Source: Haplomitrium mnioides (lineage: Eukaryota; Marchantiophyta; Haplomitriopsida; Calobryales). From it: 64,000 nt of DNA. Below the pieces are notes generated by a model, which saw nothing but the letters and a program-made list of their open reading frames with translations, ran no database searches and was not told the origin of the DNA. Each line of letters begins with the position of its first letter. Positions within the stretch are counted from its first letter, which is position 1. Positions 11,301 through 22,462 of this stretch are shown here, piece after piece. Both the position numbers and the translations under genes were made by a program. The DNA is taken from contig JBNGIS010005124.1 of assembly GCA_049999725.1 (NCBI GenBank), forward strand, positions 1-64,000, written 5' to 3'.

Positions 11301-13824
11301 AATCCAGAATTGTGGCTACAAGAGAATGACACACCAATCGCTCACTTGGCTGAGGAATATTGGGAGGAGTTAATCCCACCTTTCTTGGCTGGAGTGATGA
11401 AGAGTTTATCAAATGGAGTATAAGTGGTGAAGAAAAAGTACGTGACTTGGATATGTTCTCTCTATTTTTGAGTGAAGGTGAGAAGGAACTTGAGCTAATT
11501 TTGGAGCACATCATGACACACAATGCGATAAGAGAACAATAGTATAGCGCTGTTCAAGTGAGTTCCAAGGATCTTGAAAAGACTTTATTTTTGTGTAATG
11601 AATTGGATGAGGAAGAGAGCAACACATATTGAGGTACCTACACTTATAATGTAATGCCTGTTGGGTTGTGTAATGCGCCAGCCACATTTCAGAGGGCTAT
11701 GGCCCATATTTTTCAATTGTATTTGCGAGACTTCATAGAAATATTTCTGGATGACTTTTGTGTGTATGGATCAAAGAAGGATCACCCTAGTCATTTGAGA
11801 AAGACATTTGGAAGATGTAGATGGGGACAACTAAGGCTGCATTTTGAAAAGAGTTTTATTGCAATGAGTGAAGGGTCATTGTTGGGACATATGGTCTCCT
11901 AAAATGGAATTACTGTAGATAAGGATAAAGTAAAGATTATAAAGGTTGTTGTGAGGCTTACTATAGTCACGTAAGTGAGAGAATTTTTAGGAGCCACGGG
12001 CTATTATAGGAGATTCATTAAGAACTACTCTTGGATAGCTGCTCCACTCATCGATTTGTTGCAGAAAAACTTTGTTTTTCAATGGGGAGAGGAGGCCCAA
12101 ATAGCTTTTGAGACATTGAAAGAAAAGCTTATCACAACACCTATTTTGAAGCCTCTTGATTGGGATAAAAAGTTTCATGTTTATGTTGATACATCCACCT
12201 TTGCAATAGGTTGCGAGTTGAGTTAAAAGAATGAAAATAAGAAGGATCATCCGATTTATTATTCAAGTCAGAAGTTGACTGCACCAGGGAAAAATTATTC
12301 AGTGACAAAAAGAGAAGCGTTGGGACTAATATTTTCACTCAAAAAATTCAGACACTGTCTATTGGGGTATCCTTTTGTGTTTCATGTGGATCACAATTTA
12401 CTGAAATACTTAGTGAATAAACCTAATTTGTTTGGGAGGATAGCAAGATGGATGTTGCTACTTCAAGAGTTTGATTTTGAAGTAGATGTGAGACTAGAGA
12501 AGTCACATCATATTGCAAATTTCCTGTCCAGAATTCCAAGACCAGCAGAGATGGAAGATCTGAATGATAACTTTCTGGATGAGAACTTATTCCCGATTGA
12601 GAAGGCAGGGAGGAGAACCCCTAGTATAAGGAAATCTGGTTGTATTTGGAAAATTCTATTTTGCCTTTTAGAATGAATAAAGAAGAAGAAGCAGTCTTTT
12701 TTTAGAAGATGGTGCCATATATGATTTATAAGGGAATATTATATAAGAAGAGACTTGATGATATATTGAGACGTTGTTTGGGTCCTATTGAAGTTAAGAA
12801 GATGATAGCTGCTCTTTATGACGATGAAGTCGGTGGGCAATATGCCATGTGTAACACTATGGAGAAAACCCACGAGGCAGGCTATTGGTGGCCTACCATG
12901 TATAAAAATATGAAAAGCTATATTCACACTTGTGATCCATGTCAGAGGGTGGGTAAGCCAATAGCAAGTAGCAATTGGCCACTTACCTCAATTTTACCTT
13001 TGGCTTCGTTTGAGAAATAGGGTATGCATTTTGTAGGACCAATTACACCAATGTCCAGATATTACAAGAACAAATATATATTAGTGTGTACAGATTATGC
13101 TACCAAATGGGAAGACTTTCTTGTTTGAGAATATAATTAGGCAGTTTGGTTGTCCTTTGGAACTGATCAATGACAGGGAGACTCATTTTTTGAATGAGGT
13201 AATTTAGTGCCTTACTGATACATATCTGATTAAACACAGGAAGACAACTCCCTACAATCCAAAAGCTAATGGACACACCGAACAAGTTAATGGAGTATTG
13301 GGCAAGATATTAACAAAGATTTGTTCAGCGCACTTATCAGATAGAAAGTTGTACTCAGCTTTGTGGACATACAGAACAGCAAAGAAGGTGACTACAAAGC
13401 AGACTCCATTTTATTTGGTCTATGGTACTCATTCCTTGGTACTATTGGAGTGGGTTGTAGCTTCTATAAGAATTGCTAAAGAGGAACGTATCTCGGATGA
13501 GGAGAGTTTATTGAAAAGGATGATGGATTTGATTAAGCTGGAGGAAGACAGAGTTCAGGCTCTAGTTGTAAACCAGAAAGTTTAGAAGAAGCGGAAGGAA
13601 GTTTACGATTCCAAGCTTAAGAAGGTGAATATTTCTGAAGAGGATCTTGTGCTTTTATATGATGGTCAATATTTTTGGTTCCTAAGGAAACTGCATGTAA
13701 GATAGATGGGACCATATGTGGTATTGAAGATTTATGACAATGGATTCTTGGAGTTGAAGACTTTGACGGGAGAAGTACTTGAAACGAGAGTAAATGAATT
13801 GAGGGTGAAACGTTATCATTTATG
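11301..13824 (+). pseudogene. Ty3/gypsy reverse transcriptase-RNase H-integrase, broken
   Basis: Reverse transcriptase enters only at its middle: a GLCNAPATFQRAM block near 11660 and a catalytic FLDDF (YxDD-equivalent) near 11745. The fingers are missing, which implies a deletion around 11540-11630. RT thumb and connection follow (GATGYYRRFI near 11990), then RNase H (VDTS near 12187, KREALG near 12310, HVDHN near 12385) ending with an LSRIP block near 12530. Integrase has a damaged zinc domain (CDPCQ kept, histidines lost, 12820-12950), a core with NPKANGHTEQVNG near 13260-13295, and a C-terminal tail to 13824 that ends RVNELRVKRYHL. There are stops or shifts at 11900, 11970, 12225, 12674, 13018, 13126-13205, 13582 and 13703. 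No chromodomain is visible. Confidence 0.85.
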
Positions 13825-14632
13825 AGCGTCTACGAGGATGCTACGTAATGGAGGGCCTATGTGAGAGCATATTTGTCGACAAAACATCAAGAAGAGTCGA
13901 ATTGGTTTTTTTTGTGGCATGGAGGAAGTAAGAGTGAGAGAGAAGGCCTTTTGTAGAGGATATGATTTAATTAAGTAAATAATTAAAAATAAATGAAAAC
14001 AACAAATTAAAATAATGTAAAACTAATCTAATTTGTTGAGGGCCAGCCAGCCCCTATATCTAACCTATCTACTCAATAGTTGAAAAATAGCATGCTCTAC
14101 AGGAGATTACTTGTCGAATGGCCAAGGAGAGCTTTGGACTAGATCCGTCCATGGGCAGAATTAAGATAGGTGGTAGTCTTATACCCCTATTGGGGATGTT
14201 GTTCGAAGGAGAAAAGGGTAAAACCCTTATATACATTAATAGAAGGGCTGCAGATAACTTATGGGACTGATTCTTCTCGGTGGTGCAATGGGAGATCTTC
14301 GGACAGCTGTATGGGAACTTTTTGAGAAAAATTGCATGGGCTAATGGGTGTGTGTTTTGTTGCGCAAGAAAGTATAATCGCTGGAGCAGTATTATGTTTG
14401 TTTTCTAGAGCAACAATCGACGTTTGGCAAGAGAAAACATTTAAAAACAACTGGAGAAGAAGCCTTCTAAGATTGCCAAGAAACATTTGACATTGAAGAA
14501 GAAAGGATTCAGAAATTAGCCAAGCAAAGCAGCATTCGCAAATTGTCGGAGAAGTGTCAATTGAAGTCGTTGGAGTGGAATTCGATATTTGGTAGAAGGC
14601 AACGTTCAAATTGATCGAAAAGGCAATTTTTT

Positions 14633-14998
14633 GAAGGTTCGAAAGATCTAACGAACAAGTAATTTGAGAAAGGTTGAATCTGACAACAAGTAGGTTGTAA
14701 AAGACATTTGAGGGTTGGCAATTGAAGCATCCAAAATTGAAACAAGCGAGCAGTTCTGGAAAGGCGAATTGATCGAGCAAAGAGTCGTCACTTTGAAAGT
14801 TCAAAATCAAGAGTGTGGCACTAAGGAAAGTTCGAAACAACCCGTTTGCTCAAAGTTTGAATTGATTGAAGGCATTTTGCTGAAAGTTCGAAGAGGCGAG
14901 CGTCATTATGAGAGTTCAAAAAGGTTGCGTTGGAGAACCAGAAAAGTTGGAAATTTGAAAGTTCGAAAGCGCCTCATGTACTTAGTGGAAAGTTCAAA
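14633..14998 (+). repeat. Dispersed GAAAGTTC(G/A)AA boxes
   Basis: At least six boxes of the form GAAAGTTCGAAA or GAAAGTTCAAAA (near 14633, 14794, 14823, 14880, 14956 and 14987), with weaker ones between, in a Lys-rich open stretch. Each contains GAAnnTTC, the paired core of heat-shock elements. Confidence 0.6.
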
Positions 14999-15002
14999 AA
15001 TT

Positions 15003-15300
15003 AATATAAGAACATATGCTCGTGTTAGTTCTAGTAGTGAAAGTAAGACAGTTAAGTTACTAGGAATTAGTACAAGAACAAATAGGAGTATTAGTTCTAA
15101 TAGAGAGTTAAGCTAGTAATAATTAGTACAAGAACAAATAAGAGTATTAGTTCTAATAGTAAGTTAAGTTAATAAGAATTAGTGTAAGAACATTTCTTAG
15201 CATTAGTTCTAATAAGAAAGATATGCTAGTCCATATTAGTATAAGAACATTATGTTAGTGATTAGTTCTAATAAGAAGAGTAAGTAGAAGTAAGCTTAGA
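15003..15300 (+). repeat. Five tandem units of about 57 bp
   Basis: Units contain ATTAGT(A/G)(C/T)AAGAACA ... TTAGTTCTAATA. The AAGAACA box begins near 15008, 15074, 15130, 15186 and 15243, giving spacings of about 66, 56, 56 and 57 bp. Each unit pairs AGAAC with GTTCT in inverted orientation. It lies in the presumed LTR of the gypsy element upstream. Confidence 0.75.
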
Positions 15301-16599
15301 AGGAAGATTAGAAAAGGAGGAGTTAGTTTTTTTTTTTTTAAGTGTTAAGAATCCAATGGCAAAGACCACAGGTCACTGCAAGAGGAATCAGTTGTAGACT
15401 TTAGGTAGAATGATCACATATTTGTTTTAGATAATGCTAATAGGTAGGTTAGTGAATAGGTTATAGGTTAAACAGAAGTGATCAAGGTTAGAATAATTCC
15501 TAGAAAGTTAGAATTAGTTGGAGGCAATTGTTAGTTAAGAAGTTAGTTGAAGTAGGAAGGGGTACAAGCCCGGTGGCGAGATTCCCATCCTGTTGGAGAT
15601 TTCATTGTAATGTTTGTGCTTCATCAAAGAAAATTCAAGTTTTTTTTCTATGAGATCCTCTGCTCTTGGAGATTGCAAAATTAGAAGGAGCAACATGAAT
15701 GATGAGACAAGGAACTGAAGTTAGGATGTGGAGATAATTGTTATACAAGTTTGCAATTTGTGAAATCAGAAGGATTACACTAGAGAAGGACAGGTCTGGG
15801 GATGTACTTGTTGTATTTTGCTTGTGAATCTAGGATCTGAATTCCAAATTGCAACTTGTGAGATGTTTGGGTAGTAATCAAGTCTACTTTGGGTTCTTTT
15901 CTGTTTTTATGTTGATATGTATGTGCTAGATTGTCAAATCCTAAGAGAAAGAACCTTCTGTGATTCTCCAACTAGTAGATGTTTGTTGGTGGTTTGCAAT
16001 TGAGCAAGTATTGTGCAAATTAGTGTGTGCATATGGAATAGATGTGCCATTTCACAAGCAAACAAAGGAGCGGGTATTTAGAAGAACAACATTAGATGTG
16101 AGATCAAGGAGGATCATTCCAGAGCTGAATTCTCAGCATTAGCCTTTGGGTTATATCAGGTTAGAGTGGCTTGAGTATCCAGCTTAGGGGAAGGAAATTG
16201 GTGTAACGAAGATAGGTACTGGAGAGTTGTTCTAAAAATTCCAAGCAGGTTGGGTGACTAATTGCTTGGGAATGTTTCTGAAACAGCTCTAGTTTAAAAT
16301 TTGCATGTATGTCAGTCTTCTTGTCTTAGAAATGTCAACCACACAGTTTGTGTGATTCTTAGCTAATGTTTTGTTGTGTTATATCGTGAGAAATATGTGT
16401 TTTATTTTGTGAAAGGGTGATTAGACCAAGAGAACAAGAGCGTTCCATCTATGAACTGAAAAAGTCCAATTTTAGAACTTTTTAAAGAATCTGAAAAGTC
16501 GGTAAAAACAATTTAAGAGAAAATTTCTATATAGATCTTGTGTGGTTCGATCCATAGTTGCGCTTTTTGGGCTTGGAAGATTCACTTTGTGCTATGACA

Positions 16600-17610
16600 A
16601 CCATGTACTTTGAATTCATGTAGAGCTAATAATTCCATTGGAACTAATCTAGCTCTCAATAAATCGCTCAATTGTTTTTACTGAAGTCTATCATTTTTCT
16701 AGTTCTTCTCTTCTATGACTATAGCTTGAAAAAAAATGGTGAGTTCAACCTTGGTAATGTGGGTAATTTGCAATCATATGACCAAGTTATCAACAACAAA
16801 AGCATCCTCCATTTTGGCGTAGGTGCTCTCATTCCACATCGATGAGTGTCACTTTTTGCACCACATCAATCTCCATAAGTGCAACCTCATTTGGTGGCAT
16901 ATGAACATTTGGTAAGATTTGTTGAGAACCCGACCTAGCTTCTTTAGTAGCAAGTAATGAGCCACACTGTTCAACCATGGGTATAACTTCTACTCGTTAA
17001 GAGAGATCTCTCATTGTCACTTCCATCCTATTTGAGGCTTCAATCCTCGAGCAAAACGATCTAAAGCTTCTTTGTCTCCCATATTAGAAATTTGCATAAT
17101 GATATTATGAAACTTTGTAACATAGCTTCTTATTGTACCAAGTTGTTTTCATTCTGCCAAATAATCTCTTACTACTTTTCAAACATTTTGAACTATAAAT
17201 CTTGAAATCACCGCTTCTTTGAACTTGCGCCAAGAGGTAATAAGAGAAACAAATCCACATTTCTTCTCTATTTGATATCTCTACCAAGTCTTTGCAATTC
17301 CCTCTAATCAACTTCTTACAAATATAAATTTTCAACCATCTTCTCTAATGTTTATAGCTTCAAAGTATTGCTCATAATTTTACAAAAAGTTTTGTTACAT
17401 ACCAAGAACCATCTTCCCACTATATGCTTTTGGCTTTAGAAATCCCAAATCACTCTCTTCTTCTCAAAAAAATGCTCTTTTCTCCACTTGCATTTGAACT
17501 TCTAAGAGGCAAGAAAGACCTTCAATTTTTTGTTGTATTGCTTGAAGCACTGCTCCTTGGCTCTCCATGTAACTCTCCATCAAAAGAAAGAACCATAGCT
17601 ATGATACCAA
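16600..17610 (-). pseudogene. Gypsy gag fragment (minus strand) of the small-LTR family
   Basis: Reading from 17610 downwards: a primer-binding site at 17597-17610 (TTGGTATCATAGC in sense, a mutated initiator-Met-type site), then gag sequence homologous to the copies at 21403 and 30097, and a single CCHC zinc knuckle near 16770-16810 (GGCF-C-C-QLGHMIANYPH). The element is cut off near 16600 before the protease. Frames are broken by several stops, including around 17100-17340. Confidence 0.65.
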
Positions 17611-17945
17611 CGTAAAAGAGCTCAAAGACGAATTCCAAATGAGTAAGAACTAAAAGATAACTCTAATAGACTTATTCAACCAAATGCCAATAAGGCAAGC
17701 AAAAGCCAAGAATGCAAACAACTCAATAACACAAGCGAATTGAGAGGAACTCCAAAATGAGAAGTTGGGAAATGAAGCCCTTCTATTTAAACTTGAGAAA
17801 CACATGTTATTCTACTTCCTTCACTTACAAGTCACTTCAATTTTCAGCCTTAAAAGTGATGATCCCTCTTTAATAATCACTATCATCTTCTTCACTTCTT
17901 TTTATTTTCTTATAAATAGCACAACATCATGCTTGTACTATTACA
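17611..17945 (-). mobile_element. 5' LTR of the truncated minus-strand gypsy copy
   Basis: Sequence matches, on the minus strand, the LTRs defined at 22033-22422 and 30130-30525: it starts TGTAATAGTAC at 17945 and ends ...CTTTTACG at 17611, directly before the primer-binding site. It is about 335 bp. The other LTR is absent, so no target duplication can be tested. Confidence 0.75.
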
Positions 17946-19449
17946 CACTCAAACAATGATTCTTCATTATGTCATTAGATTGTATTAGCTAGATTGGTTC
18001 TATATTTGCTAAGTTAGTTTGTAGATTCTACTCTTTTTTACATCGCCTTATGTTGCTAGCTTAAGTAGTAGTCATCCTAAGTTTTGTACACAAATATCTA
18101 TAGAAAGATTTCAATCAGTTCTTCTTATTATCAAGTATTGTCGTGACCATTGATGTCCCAAAATGTTAAATCATCCTAGTGCCACCTTTCTTTTAGGCAA
18201 GTGGATGATCATGTTGTAGTCTAAGTTTACTAATTGACTACTACAATTGTCATTGATCTAATCTTTAGTTTGTAACTCTCACCCCACTAAATAATTATTT
18301 CCTTGTATGTCTTTTGTATGTCTTATATATTGTGCACCCTAGAGAAATATATGAATCCAAATCGGTTACTATCTCTCTTGATAGCTGAGAAATAAGTTCA
18401 AATAGGTTTGTGCTTGTTCTTTCTTGGCAAAAGACAAACATAGTATTTTCAACTACTTTAAGTAAGCATTAAAATATCGTCTTTTCAAAAAATGTTTATG
18501 CTACATACAAAAAAAGTTGCAACTCTTGATGGTGGGTTCTCTCTATACTAAATTGTAGATGAAGTAACGTTTAAAGAAACTCTAATAAAACAACAATGTA
18601 TTGGAATTTTTTCTTATGTTGGCTCTCATATGTCGTAGATGTGTGGAACTAATGTTTTAATATGCAATATCTCACGCTCAACTTATCACATCTAGAGAAG
18701 AATTCCCATTTGGCATATATTTAGATCTTATATATAAGTTAGCCTTTCTTGTCAAGCTCAACACTAACACAATAAGAGAAGGTTGTCTAACTAGACACTT
18801 AAATAAACACTAACTAGCCTACTTTACGAGATCTAAGTGATCAACCCAGTTACTCTAGTCAATCAAAGGAGATTTAATTCTTCAACAAATACTATGTTAT
18901 AAAACTCATTATGCCAGCTTGCCCATCTGTATTGAAATAGTAGCTCAAATTAAAAGTGAGGTTTGTTCCAAGCAAGTTAAGCAACTTGGTCTAGAGTCTT
19001 AATTCAAATTGTATATCTTTGTTACTATTGATAGACCTCGACAACCAAATGTAAGAGTAGTCATGTTGTATCTTGACTTGAAATTAGTTCCATAATCGAT
19101 GTCAATTTTGTCATATTGGTCAAATTGTTTACTACAACTAATCTAGAGACGCAATAGACTATAAAAGATCTAGTTTCTTTGAATGATATGTCTTGTCTGG
19201 TTTGTAAAATATACAAATCTTAACGTCTATTTGAACATGTGCTTTCATAGTTAGTCGATACACAAGCAAGTTTATAAAATGTCATGTTTTTTTGTTTCTT
19301 TAGTATTCACCAGAGTGCTCTAGGTTAAAGCAATGAGTTGATAGTGAAATTTCTGATGATTAAGTTCTTTACAAACAACATCATTTGTAAACCATTTAAC
19401 TTCTTTCAAATAGGAGAAAAGGTTACACCAATTATAAGATGGTTGGTAA
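17946..19449. other. AT-rich spacer, no supportable gene
   Basis: No open frame of interest, no LTR pair and no RNA gene recognised in this 1.5 kb between the two LTR fragments. Confidence 0.55.
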
Positions 19450-19454
19450 TCTTT

Positions 19455-19904
19455 TGTGAAAGAACTCAAAGACCAACTTCCAAATGAGCACCAAATCTAA
19501 GATAGCTCTAATAGAGTTATACAACTCAAGGCCAATAAGCAATCAAAAGCCAAGCAACCAAAGAGCCAACCCGAATTGAGAAGAACTCCAGAATAAAGAG
19601 TGGGGCTATGAAGCCCTTCTATTTATACAAGAGAAGAAGGTGCCATCCTTCTTGCTTCACTTACAAGTCACTTCCAATTTCAGCCCTAAAAGTGATATTT
19701 TCTTACTTCTCTAAAAGTAACTTCGAATGCAAGTAATGTTATCTCACTTCAACCTTAAAAGTAGCCTTATACCACTTCAATTAAAGTAGCTTCAAAAGCA
19801 AGTAAACTTAAAATGATTTCAACCCTAAAAGTGACCCTCTACCACTTCTTTCACTCCTCTATATTTTCTTATAAATAACACAACATCATGCTTGTACTAT
19901 TACA
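19455..19904 (-). mobile_element. Solo LTR of the small-LTR gypsy family, TSD TCTTT
   Basis: A single minus-oriented LTR (TGTAATAGTAC... at 19904, ending ...CTTTCACA at 19455) with no adjacent internal sequence. It is flanked by exact 5-bp repeats TCTTT at 19450-19454 and 19905-19909. At 450 bp it is longer than its 390-bp relatives because the segment around AAGTGA...CCCTAAAAGTGACC (19690-19850) is amplified. This is the product expected from LTR-LTR recombination of a complete element. Confidence 0.85.
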
Positions 19905-20017
19905 TCTTTTATGAGCATTGAAGATTGTGAACCATAGAACGTTGAGATAAGACAATTGGAAGATCAACTAATTGAATCAAGTGAGAATATACATAAAGTT
20001 GGAACCCAATTTGCTAG

Positions 20018-20437
20018 TATAAAAGAACTCAAAGGCCAAATTCCAAATAAGTAACAACTTCAAGATAACTCTAATACCAATGTAAAAGAACTCAAGAACC
20101 AACTTCCAAATAAGTAGCAATTTCAAGATAACTCTAATAGAGTTACAGAACTCAAGGCCAATAAGCAAACCAAAGCCAAACAACTAAAGAGCCAAAGTGA
20201 ATTGAGAGGAACTCCAGAATGAGGAGTGGGGCTATGAAGTCCTTCTATTTATACAAGAGAAGAAGATGTCATCCCTCTTTCTTACTTACAAGTCACTTCT
20301 AATTTCAACCCTAAAACTCTAAAAGTGACTTCAAAGGCAAGTAATCTAATCTCAACCCTAAAAGCGACCCTATACCACTTCCTTCACTCCTCTCTATTTT
20401 CTTGTAAATAGCACAACCTTATGCTTGTACTATTACA
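20018..20437 (-). mobile_element. 3' LTR of the outer element with duplicated terminal segment
   Basis: On the minus strand the LTR runs TGTAATAG (20437) to TTTTACA (20081). It continues with TTGGTATTAGAG and then a second copy of the last 55 bp of the LTR, ending TTTTATA at 20018. The join TTGGT|ATTAGAG reads like the start of a primer-binding site fused to LTR sequence at the shared heptamer ATTAGAG. The target duplication GCTAG lies outside the duplicated piece, so the duplication was in place at, or acquired within the element after, insertion. Confidence 0.75.
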
Positions 20438-21143
20438 AAATCTTCACCTTCTAATTGATGAGTCATTGTCGCAACTTTCAAATATTTGAATAGCCTCTTA
20501 AGCATTCTTAAGATTTGAAGAAGGTTTCCAAGTAGCATCATGAAGTGGATAGCCTTTCCACAAAGCCTTATATTGAACTTGTGGATGTTGTCATAGTTTG
20601 ATAATTCTTTTTGCCAAAATATGGTCCACCTTAAATTCTTCACGATCATGAAGAACAATAGACAGAGGAGGAAGTTGAACACAATTTGGAAAAGAAGATG
20701 GACTAGGAATAAAAGGCTTAAGTTTAGAGATATGAAACATAGGATGAATCTTTATATGAAGAGGAAGATCAAGTTTAAAAGCAATGGGAGAAATAACATG
20801 AGAAATAGAGAAAAGACCAATCCAAGTAAGAGATAACTTATGGACTTGAGTATCTAAAGACAATGAGAGACCGTGAGTAGACAACATAACTTGGTCACCT
20901 AAAACATAAGAGCAATCATGACGACAACTATTGGCATATTGTTTTTGTTGATTTTGAACAACAGTACGATAGTTGTGAGCATCTTGCAAAAAAGAAGATA
21001 AACACGTCAAAAAAGTAGAAATACTTGGAATATTGAAAGAAGAAGGAGAAAGCAAACCATCAGAAACAATAGAATATTGACCCGAATTATGAAAGAAAGC
21101 AAAAAACCCAGCACTTGCTTATTTGGAGTTGTTGTAGGGCAAG
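20438..21143 (-). pseudogene. Integrase C-terminus and chromodomain of the outer element
   Basis: Minus-strand reading from 21143: LPYNNSK (end of the integrase core), then the C-terminal block with LGDQVMLSTHGL near 20885, WIGLFSI and FKLDLPLHIKIHPMFHISKLKPF (20730-20800), followed by a chromodomain-like segment (EEFKVDHILAKRIIKL, a KGYPLHDATW block, NLKNA, final helix near 20460). The reading frame shifts after about 20595 and there is a stop in the first block, so it is inactive. It belongs to the element bounded by the GCTAG duplication. Confidence 0.8.
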
Positions 21144-21366
21144 TTAGGAAAGAGGGATGACACCCTCTTCTTGTGTATAAATAGAAGGGCTTCTAATCCC
21201 CACTTTTCATTCTGGAGTTCCTCTCAATTCAGTTTGGTACTTTGGTTGTTTGGCTTTGGATAGCACTCTTGGCTTTGATTTGCTTATTAGTTTTGAGTTG
21301 TGTAACTCTATTAGAGTTATCTTGAAGTGTTACTTACTTGGAAGTTGGTAATTTAGTTCTTTTATA

Positions 21367-21380
21367 TTGGTATCAGAGCC
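21367..21380 (+). promoter_or_regulatory. Primer-binding site, initiator-Met tRNA type
   Basis: TTGGTATCAGAGCC directly follows the LTR end TTTTATA (21366). TGGTATCAGAGC is the standard plant primer-binding site complementary to the 3' end of initiator tRNA-Met. The other copies have mutated versions (22423 and, on the minus strand, 30129 and 17610). Confidence 0.85.
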
Positions 21381-22032
21381 ACGGTTCTTTTTAAGAAGCG
21401 AGGATGCAAGCGATGCAACAACAAATTGAACATCTTTCTCGCCTTCTAAAAGTTCAAATGCAAATGGGGAAGAGGGCACATTTTCAAGAAGAAGAAAGTC
21501 ATGTACGATTTCCCAACCAAAAGCACATGATGGAAAGATAGCTATGAGCATATATGAGAATTTCTTGTTTGATTGCAAACAATATTTTGAGGCTACCAAC
21601 ATAAGAGAGGATGGTTGAAGAATTCTATTTGCTCCAAGTCAACTAGAGGGAGTGGCAAAAGCTTGGTAGAGATATCAAATTGAGCAAGCTCAACGTGGAA
21701 TGGTTGCTCCAATTATTTCTTGGCAAGAGTTCAAAGAAGCGGTGATTCTAAAATTTAGGGTTTTGAATGCTCCAAAGGTGGCAGGAGATCACTTGGCAGA
21801 ATTGAAGCAACTTGGTATAATAAGGACCTATGTCATGCAATTTCAGAATATTATTATGCAAATTCCTAATATGAGCAAGTGAGGAGCTTTAGATCGCTTT
21901 GTTTGAGTATTGAAACCTCGCACTAGAATGTAAGTGACAATGAAAGAGCTCTCTCAACTAGAAGAAGCAATACGCATGGTTGAACGATATGACTCATTGC
22001 TAGTAACTATGCAAGTTGGGCCACAACCACAA

Positions 22033-22422
22033 TGTAATAGTACAAGCATAAGGTTGTGCTATTTAAGAGAAAATAGAGAGGAGTAAAGGAAGTGGTAGTG
22101 AGTCACTTTTATGGTTAAAATTGGATTACTTGTCTTTGAAGTCACTTTTGGTATAGAGTCTTTTTTAGGGCTGAAATTAGAAGTGACTTGTAAGTGAAGA
22201 AAGATGGAAGACACCCTCTTCTCTTGTATAAATAGAAGGGCTTCTTAGCCCCACTCCTCATTCTAGAGTTCCTCTCAAATTACTTGGGTTCTTTGGTTGT
22301 TTGACTTTTTTTTGCACTCTTGGTCCTAGCTTGGACCTTGAGGTGCTTTTGGTTGAAGAACTTTATTAGAGCTCACCATGAGTTCTTACTCATTTGGATT
22401 TGGTCTTTGAGATTATTTTACA
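22033..22422 (+). repeat. 5' LTR of the inner element
   Basis: 390 bp, TGTAATAG...TTTTACA, with TATAAATAG at 22227-22235. It is directly followed by the primer-binding site. Confidence 0.92.
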
Positions 22423-22462
22423 TTGGTATTAGAGCCACGGTTTGTTGTTTGGTCGGAGCTAC

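Larger units (their letters stand above)
13825..16440 (+). other. Downstream part of the gypsy element, probable LTR, limits unresolved
   Basis: This stretch follows the integrase end directly and carries two tandem arrays and a TATA-like TTATATACA near 14228, as a long LTR might. Because no second copy exists in the window I cannot define its ends. The open frames in it (for example 14259-14840 minus and 14715-15116 plus) have no recognisable content. Confidence 0.4.
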
